From Bacteroidota bacterium (GTDB lineage: Bacteria; Bacteroidota; Bacteroidia; Flavobacteriales; Flavobacteriaceae), in assembly GCA_022562895.1 (NCBI GenBank), contig JADFOK010000022.1, forward strand, positions 1 to 42,011: a DNA stretch of 42,011 bases. Direction: 5' to 3'. This document shows positions 36,715 to 42,011 of this stretch, piece by piece; position 1 is the stretch's first letter, and each line of letters opens with the position of its first letter. Made by a program: the position numbers and the translations under genes. The notes beneath the pieces were generated by a model. That model did not search any database. It was not told the origin of the DNA and was given only the letters and a program-made list of their open reading frames with translations.

Positions 36715-37947
36715 ATGAAAAAAAATAGTAACATGAAACTTAAGAATAAACACCAAATTATTTCATTAATACTGTTTGGTTTCATTATTAATGGTTGTGT
36801 AGAACCCTTTGAATTTAATCAAGAAACCTTTGAAAGCGCATTGGTCATAGAGGCTACCATTACCAATGAATTAAAATCTCAGGAAATAATTTTAAGCCGA
36901 ACTTTTGAATTTGGTGAAGAGGGTCCTAATCCCGAAAGCGGTGCAGATGTAAGAATTGTTGATGATACCCAGGGTCAATTTCTTTTTATAGAAAACGAAG
37001 CAGGAATTTATGTTTCAACGTCACCTTTTAGTGCCCAGGCAAACAAAAACTATCAATTACTGATTACTACTAATAATGGAAGATCATATTCATCAACCCA
37101 AACGGTTCTAACTCAAAACACGCAAATAGATGAATTATATGCTGTACGGGAAACCAATGATGATGATATTAATGGTATGTCTGTTTATGTAGATAGCTTT
37201 GACCCTACAGGAAATTCTAAATATTACCGATACGAATACGAAGAAACATATAAAATTGTAGCCCCAAATTGGGTCCCCTTTGAACTAATAGTTATAGGCG
37301 ACATTTGGCCCTGGTGTGGAGTGTCTTTAATTGTAAGAGAACAACCCGTACGAGTATGTTATAATACGGTTGAGTCTATTAATTTAAATCTCACAACCAC
37401 CAATGGTCTGATTGAAGATAGAGTATCACAATTTTTAGTAAGGTTTTTGAATAGTAACGATTATATAATTACGACAAGATATAGCATTTTAGTTAAGCAA
37501 CACGTGATGTCAAGAGAAGCTTATGTTTATTTTGAAGCACTCAATGCCTTTTCGGGTCAAGGCAGTCTGTTTTCTCAAATTCAACCTGGATTTTTATCAG
37601 GGAATATTTTTTCTGATAACAATCCGGATGAAAAAGTGATAGGATTTTTTGATGTGTCTACAGTATCTTCAAAAAGATTATATTTTAACTATGAAGATTT
37701 TTATCCTAATGAAGCACCTCCTCCTTTTATAGTTAATTGCATCCCTTATGCTCCAACTCTTTTTAATGCTACAGGGACTGCCTGTGGCGAATTAATAAGT
37801 GGTCTAAATTTTAATAGAATTGTATATATTGATGAAAATGAGAATCCGTCAATTAGTTTTCCCGGCCCCTATTTAATGGTTCTCAGGCCATGTGGGGAAT
37901 GTACAGCTTTGGGTAGTACTATAGTCCCGGATTTTTGGGAAGAGTAA
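36715..37947 (+). CDS. DUF4249 family outer-membrane lipoprotein
   Basis: About 410 residues. The lipobox IINGC places the lipidated Cys at residue 28 (22 if translation starts at the internal Met7, ATG 36733). An N-terminal Ig-like or transthyretin-like region follows (VIEATITNELKSQEIILSR; GADVRIVDD), then a larger domain with conserved Cys pairs near the end (CIPYAP, TACGEL, CGECTALG). DUF4249 lipoproteins are typically encoded directly after a CarboxypepD-type TonB receptor and are presumed surface-exposed accessory proteins, by analogy with SusD; this role is inference. The 3-nt gap to the receptor gene supports co-expression. Confidence 0.88.
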   Translation: MKKNSNMKLKNKHQIISLILFGFIINGCVEPFEFNQETFESALVIEATITNELKSQEIILSRTFEFGEEGPNPESGADVRIVDDTQGQFLFIENEAGIYVSTSPFSAQANKNYQLLITTNNGRSYSSTQTVLTQNTQIDELYAVRETNDDDINGMSVYVDSFDPTGNSKYYRYEYEETYKIVAPNWVPFELIVIGDIWPWCGVSLIVREQPVRVCYNTVESINLNLTTTNGLIEDRVSQFLVRFLNSNDYIITTRYSILVKQHVMSREAYVYFEALNAFSGQGSLFSQIQPGFLSGNIFSDNNPDEKVIGFFDVSTVSSKRLYFNYEDFYPNEAPPPFIVNCIPYAPTLFNATGTACGELISGLNFNRIVYIDENENPSISFPGPYLMVLRPCGECTALGSTIVPDFWEE

Positions 37948-37961
37948 AAAATTATATTAAA

Positions 37962-39746
37962 ATGAAAAAAACATTTATATTAATTGTACTGGTTGTTTTT
38001 AACATGCCCACAATATTTAGTCAGGCGGTTATTAATAACAGCCATTCTCTAAACAGATATAAAAATATTCCACAGGAAAAGGTTTTTGTACATTATAATA
38101 CTTCCTTATTGTTTGCAGGTGAATATCTGTACTATAGTGTATATACTATTAATTCTGCTACTAATAAATTAAGTACTATAAGTAAAATAGCTTATGTAGA
38201 ATTGATAGGGGAAGATCATAAAGAAGTATTTAAACATAAAATAAAGTTAGAAAAAGGAGTGGGTCAGGGTGATTTTTTTATACCTACCTCTGTTCCGTCC
38301 GGTAATTATAAACTAATATCTTATACCAATTGGATGCTAAATGGAGAGAAAAATCATTTTTTCCAAGATGATATAAGTATTATAAATCCTTATAAAGGAA
38401 ATCAGGAAGCTATTTTGATGGATGGTATAAATGATGAAAATCAAGTGATAAATACCAGCCAGAATTCAAAAGAAAACCAATTAAATAAATTCAATGGTCA
38501 ATATATTTCCCTTTCTACAGATAGGACAAAATATAAGAAAAGAGAAAATGTAGCTTTAACTATTAAAAATTTGATGTCCACACCGTTACAGGGCACTTAT
38601 TCTTTATCCGTCAGGAAAATAAATACTATAAGCCATTCCTCAAGATATAAAGCAACTAATTATAATTCTCTTTATTCAAAAAATATAATTAGTAAGAATA
38701 GGTCTATTAATGAATTGGTGTATTTGCCAGAGCTTAGGGGTGAACTTATTACGGGGAGTGTAGTCTATAAAGAAACCAACCTACCGGCATCAGATAAAAA
38801 AGTTGCCATCTCTATTTCAGGAAAGGAATTTATTTTTAAGATTTCCAGCACAAACAATAATGGTGTTTTTTATTTTAATCTGGACAAAGAATATACTAAC
38901 AGCAGTGCTATTATACAAGTAATTGGCAGTGACAAAGAAAAATATAAGATTGAAATTAGCGAATACCCTTCTGTAGATTATTCGACCCTTGAGTTTAACA
39001 AATTCAAAATAAATCCCGGGATGAAAGACATAATTTTGGAACGAAGCATTTATAATCAGATAGAGAATGGGTATTTTAGTGTAAAACCAGATAGTATCAT
39101 TATAAAAAATGTAAAACTTCCATTTTATTATGGTGAGAGCACAACAACCTACGATTTAGATGATTATACAAGATTTTCAACAGTTAAGGAAGTATTTGTA
39201 GAGATTGTAAAACATGTTTGGACACGTAAAATAAGTAATGAAGAAACGGTTTTTCAGGTAAGGAGTTATGTGATGGAAAACGATTCTAATTTATTACCCT
39301 TAATTATTGTAGATGATGTTTTAATACAAGACCATAATCATCTATTTGAATACAATGCCAATAAAATAAAAACGGTAAGTATATTAAGAGAAAAATACTT
39401 TTTCGGAACCCAGATTTATCAAGGCATTATTGCAATAAAAACAATAGATGGAGATTATAAAAACAGACTTTATGGTGATTATATTGATACGATAGAACTG
39501 TTTAGCCCTCAACCCGAAAAAAATTATTTTCATCAAATGTATGATGAAAAAACTGATGCTATATCAAATCGTATACCCGATTTCAGGAGTCAATTACTAT
39601 GGATACCACGTATTAATATTAATTCTGAAGAAATAACACTTCAATTTTTTACTTCAGATAATTCCGGCGATTACGAGATTTGTCTTGAAGGATTCACGGT
39701 TCACGGGAAACCTGTTTCTATAAGAAATATAATTACGGTTGAATAA
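37962..39746 (+). CDS. Secreted MG2-like protein with a TonB plug-like domain
   Basis: About 594 residues from ATG 37962; an in-frame TTG at 37935 lies inside the previous gene and precedes the signal peptide, so it is not used. The signal peptide is cut near IFSQA. A macroglobulin MG2-like domain follows (QEKVFVHYNTSLLFAGEYLY; later VPSGNYKLISYTNWM). A CarboxypepD-like segment lies near residue 265 (ITGSVVYKETNLP). Residues about 444-500 (PLIIVDDVLI, then IKTVSILREKYFFGTQIYQGIIAIKT) resemble a TonB receptor plug, but no barrel follows. The closing region is beta-rich. Last gene of the operon, with an unknown periplasmic or surface role beside the receptor. Confidence 0.8.
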   Translation: MKKTFILIVLVVFNMPTIFSQAVINNSHSLNRYKNIPQEKVFVHYNTSLLFAGEYLYYSVYTINSATNKLSTISKIAYVELIGEDHKEVFKHKIKLEKGVGQGDFFIPTSVPSGNYKLISYTNWMLNGEKNHFFQDDISIINPYKGNQEAILMDGINDENQVINTSQNSKENQLNKFNGQYISLSTDRTKYKKRENVALTIKNLMSTPLQGTYSLSVRKINTISHSSRYKATNYNSLYSKNIISKNRSINELVYLPELRGELITGSVVYKETNLPASDKKVAISISGKEFIFKISSTNNNGVFYFNLDKEYTNSSAIIQVIGSDKEKYKIEISEYPSVDYSTLEFNKFKINPGMKDIILERSIYNQIENGYFSVKPDSIIIKNVKLPFYYGESTTTYDLDDYTRFSTVKEVFVEIVKHVWTRKISNEETVFQVRSYVMENDSNLLPLIIVDDVLIQDHNHLFEYNANKIKTVSILREKYFFGTQIYQGIIAIKTIDGDYKNRLYGDYIDTIELFSPQPEKNYFHQMYDEKTDAISNRIPDFRSQLLWIPRININSEEITLQFFTSDNSGDYEICLEGFTVHGKPVSIRNIITVE

Positions 39747-39907
39747 TTTAATTTCTCCTTTTTAATAATTATTCCCTGTCATTTTTATTTTTTATAGTTC
39801 AAATTGGAATATTCTCAAATTGTCTTGTAAAAACAGAGTTAAAGATAGCCGGTGTCTTATTGTGATTGCCATTTTTAATAGCTACGTCTAAGCCCCTTTT
39901 TAGTTGA

Positions 39908-39915
39908 TAATTTTG
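39908..39915 (+). promoter_or_regulatory. Candidate -7 box TAATTTTG for mmsA
   Basis: An exact TAnnTTTG match 58 nt upstream of the first possible mmsA start (39974). It suggests mmsA starts a new transcription unit separate from the envelope operon. Confidence 0.45.
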
Positions 39916-39973
39916 TACCTTCAATGTGGAATTACGATAAAACGTCAAGTTAAAATGAAACACTTTTAAATTT

Positions 39974-41449
39974 ATGTGCCCAATGAATATAACTGAAAAA
40001 CTTCCCGAGGTGAAAAACTATATAAACGGTAAATTTGAAAGGAATGGCCAAAATTTCTTGGATGTTATAAATCCTTCAGACGGGAGTATTATATCTACCG
40101 TACCACTTTCAACTTTTGAGGATGTAGATAAGGCGGTACAAGCAGCAGCTAGAGCATTTACCACCTGGTCTGATATAACCCTGAAGGAACGTGTCCAAAT
40201 CTTTTTCAGATATAGAACACTTTTAGAGAAACATACCGATGAGTTATCAAAGTTAGTTCAACTTGAAAACGGAAAAACATATGATGAAGCCAAAGCTGAG
40301 ATTGAGAAAAGCATGGAACTTTGCGAATTTGCAGTATCGATGCCACAAATTGTAGTCAACGAAGTACAGGAAGTCAGCAAGGGTGTAGAATGTAGAATTG
40401 AACGCAAACCCCTTGGAGTTGTCGCTTCTATAACTCCTTTTAATTTTCCAAATATGGTCCCTCACTGGACCATTCCAATCGCTTTGGTCCTTGGGAATAC
40501 CATGATTATGAAACCCTCTGAATTAGTGCCTTTAAGTACAGTTCGCATGGCAGATCTTTTAAAGGAAGCAGGACTTCCAAATGGTGTTTTTAATATTGTC
40601 AATGGAGGAAAAGAAGTAGTAGAAGCAATTTGTGACCACCCTGATATAAAGGCGGTTTCGTTTGTAGGTTCTACCAAAGTTGCTAAAATTGTTTATAGGC
40701 GTTCGACCTCATCCTTAAAAAGATGTATTGCTTTAGGGGGTGCAAAAAATCATTTGTTGGTATTGCCTGATGCTAACCCTGAAATGACAGCTTCAAATGT
40801 GGTAGCTTCAATGACTGGTTGTGCAGGTCAGCGTTGTATGGCAGCATCGGTAATGGTAGGAGTAGATAATATTCAACACATAATCGATAGAATGGTTGAA
40901 GATGCTAAAAAAATTGTCCCGGGTGAAAATTTAGGACCTGTAATTAGCGAGGAAGCAAAAAAAAGAATAGAAGACTATATTACCGAAGCGGAATCAAATG
41001 GAGCAAAAATTTTATTGGATGGAAGGAATACAATTGTTTCAGGTAAAGAAGGTGGTTTTTATGTTGGACCAACCATTTTAGATTATGTAACTCCGGATAT
41101 GTCTGTTGCCAGAGAAGAAATTTTTGGTCCAGTACTATCCATTATCAGAGCTAAGGACCTGGACGAAGCCATCGAAATCGAAAACGGCTCAAATTATGGA
41201 AACGCTGCAGCGGTATTCACACAAAGTGGTGGATTAGCAAAACAGGTAATGGAACGGGCAAGTGCTGGAATGATAGGTGTAAATATTGGGGTGCCGGTAC
41301 CTCGTGAACCCTTCTCATTTGGGGGCTGGAACGAATCAAAATTTGGGGTAGGTGATATCACAGGTCGTAGCTCGATCGAATTCTGGACAAAAAATAAAAA
41401 GACTACAATAAAATGGAATCCCGAAGCAAAAACAAATTGGATGAGTTAG
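39974..41449 (+). CDS. mmsA: CoA-acylating methylmalonate-semialdehyde dehydrogenase
   Basis: A 491-residue aldehyde dehydrogenase of the MmsA group, converting methylmalonate semialdehyde (or malonate semialdehyde) to propionyl-CoA (or acetyl-CoA) in valine, beta-alanine and inositol breakdown. Motifs: ITPFNFPNMVPHW, KPSELVPLS, FVGSTKVA, LGGAKNHLL (with Asn-His where most family members have Glu, as in MmsA) and GCAGQRCMA with catalytic Cys288. PREPFSFGGWNESKFG is also typical. A second ATG at 39983 is an equally likely start. The next gene is a class III aminotransferase, consistent with beta-amino-acid catabolism. Confidence 0.93.
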   Translation: MCPMNITEKLPEVKNYINGKFERNGQNFLDVINPSDGSIISTVPLSTFEDVDKAVQAAARAFTTWSDITLKERVQIFFRYRTLLEKHTDELSKLVQLENGKTYDEAKAEIEKSMELCEFAVSMPQIVVNEVQEVSKGVECRIERKPLGVVASITPFNFPNMVPHWTIPIALVLGNTMIMKPSELVPLSTVRMADLLKEAGLPNGVFNIVNGGKEVVEAICDHPDIKAVSFVGSTKVAKIVYRRSTSSLKRCIALGGAKNHLLVLPDANPEMTASNVVASMTGCAGQRCMAASVMVGVDNIQHIIDRMVEDAKKIVPGENLGPVISEEAKKRIEDYITEAESNGAKILLDGRNTIVSGKEGGFYVGPTILDYVTPDMSVAREEIFGPVLSIIRAKDLDEAIEIENGSNYGNAAAVFTQSGGLAKQVMERASAGMIGVNIGVPVPREPFSFGGWNESKFGVGDITGRSSIEFWTKNKKTTIKWNPEAKTNWMS

Positions 41450-41499
41450 TATTTTTTAATTAATTAAATTTAAGACCAATTACCTATTCCTATAAATTA

Positions 41500-42011
41500 A
41501 TGAGAATGAACGATAAGGAAATCATACAAAATAACTTAGACCATACCTTGTTCTCGTGGACAAAACAAGGGGGGTTAAACCCTATAAATGCAGAACGAGC
41601 CGAAGGCGTTTATTTTTATGATAGAGACGGAAAAAGGTATATTGATTTTTCTTCCCAGCTAATGAATGTAAATATTGGTCACGGAAATCAACGAATAACA
41701 AATGCTGTCGTTAAGCAAATGCAACAATTCAGCTATTTATATCCAGGAATTGCTACGGAGGCTCGAGCAATACTGGGGAAGAAATTAGCAGAGATAACAC
41801 CGGGAAATATTACAAAAGCACTTTTTACCTTGGGGGGTGCTGAAGCAATTGAGAACGCTATAAAATTAGCAAGAATATACACTGGACGACATAAAATAAT
41901 AACCCATTATAGGTCTTACCATGGTGGCACATACGGGGCCATTACTGCAAGTGGCGTAGACCCGAGAAGCCATGCTGTTGATTCTCAAGGAGTACCCAAT
42001 ATTATCCACGT
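41500..42011 (+). CDS. Class III PLP aminotransferase, 5' part (cut by window edge)
   Basis: The frame opens at ATG 41500 (in-frame ATG also at 41506) and runs off the right edge after about 170 residues. The N-terminus reads LFSWTKQGGLNPI, then a substrate strand VYFYDRDGKRYIDFSS, NIGHGNQRI, the cofactor loop LGGAEAIENAIKLAR and YHGGTYGA. These are hallmarks of class III (omega-amino acid) aminotransferases. The catalytic lysine lies beyond the edge. Placed 50 nt after mmsA, it probably makes the semialdehyde that MmsA oxidises, for example from 3-aminoisobutyrate or beta-alanine; the exact substrate is inferred. Confidence 0.88.
   Translation, partial: MRMNDKEIIQNNLDHTLFSWTKQGGLNPINAERAEGVYFYDRDGKRYIDFSSQLMNVNIGHGNQRITNAVVKQMQQFSYLYPGIATEARAILGKKLAEITPGNITKALFTLGGAEAIENAIKLARIYTGRHKIITHYRSYHGGTYGAITASGVDPRSHAVDSQGVPNIIH

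Overview
This window looks like chromosomal DNA from a member of the Flavobacteriaceae (Bacteroidota). The base composition is AT-rich, and there are no clear Shine-Dalgarno sequences. Several genes are preceded by the Bacteroidota -7 promoter box TAnnTTTG. Two secreted proteins carry type IX secretion (T9SS) type A sorting domains. A TonB-dependent receptor has the typical CarboxypepD-like extension and is paired with a DUF4249 lipoprotein. Genus cannot be assigned from the sequence alone.

Layout. (1) 1-880 holds tRNA-Ser(UGA) on the minus strand, a degenerate tRNA-Ser copy interrupted by a palindrome, and a gene-free stretch with one copy of a repeat family. (2) 881-9015 is housekeeping: a nitroreductase, a DegT/DnrJ-type aminotransferase, RibB with a decayed GTP cyclohydrolase II half, then a minus-strand set LptF/G permease, LolA-like carrier and FtsK, and DgkA. 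(3) 9104-13225 is a scarred accessory stretch: a TonB-receptor pseudogene tail, tpx, a katG whose composition looks foreign, an inverted-repeat element and an aquaporin pseudogene that runs into the end of an NhaC antiporter gene. (4) 14880-21596 holds lpd, a flavin reductase, pabB, tilS and a DsbD-type protein. (5) 21707-24062 is a compact minus-strand mercury/heavy-metal operon: ArsR regulator, MerTP with an unusually Cys-rich loop, outer-membrane barrel, periplasmic HMA protein, GDCCVxC protein. No merA or merB is seen in the window. A perfect 10-bp inverted repeat upstream is a likely operator. (6) 24214-28580 is a glycolytic operon pfkA - gap - BadF-type kinase - pgi. (7) 28717-32567 encodes two T9SS-secreted proteins, each followed by a strong terminator. 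(8) 33202-39746 is a cell-envelope operon: secreted unknown protein, STN-containing TonB receptor, DUF4249 lipoprotein, and an MG2-like protein that seems to carry a free TonB-plug-like domain. (9) 39974 to the right edge holds mmsA and the start of a class III aminotransferase, fitting valine or beta-amino-acid catabolism.

The best candidates for under-described biology are the merA-less metal operon with its dedicated outer-membrane barrel, and the TonB receptor / DUF4249 / MG2-plug operon. Both are composed of recognisable families, so the novelty would lie in the combination. Repeats and pseudogenes at 1-724 and 12800-13225 record past recombination.
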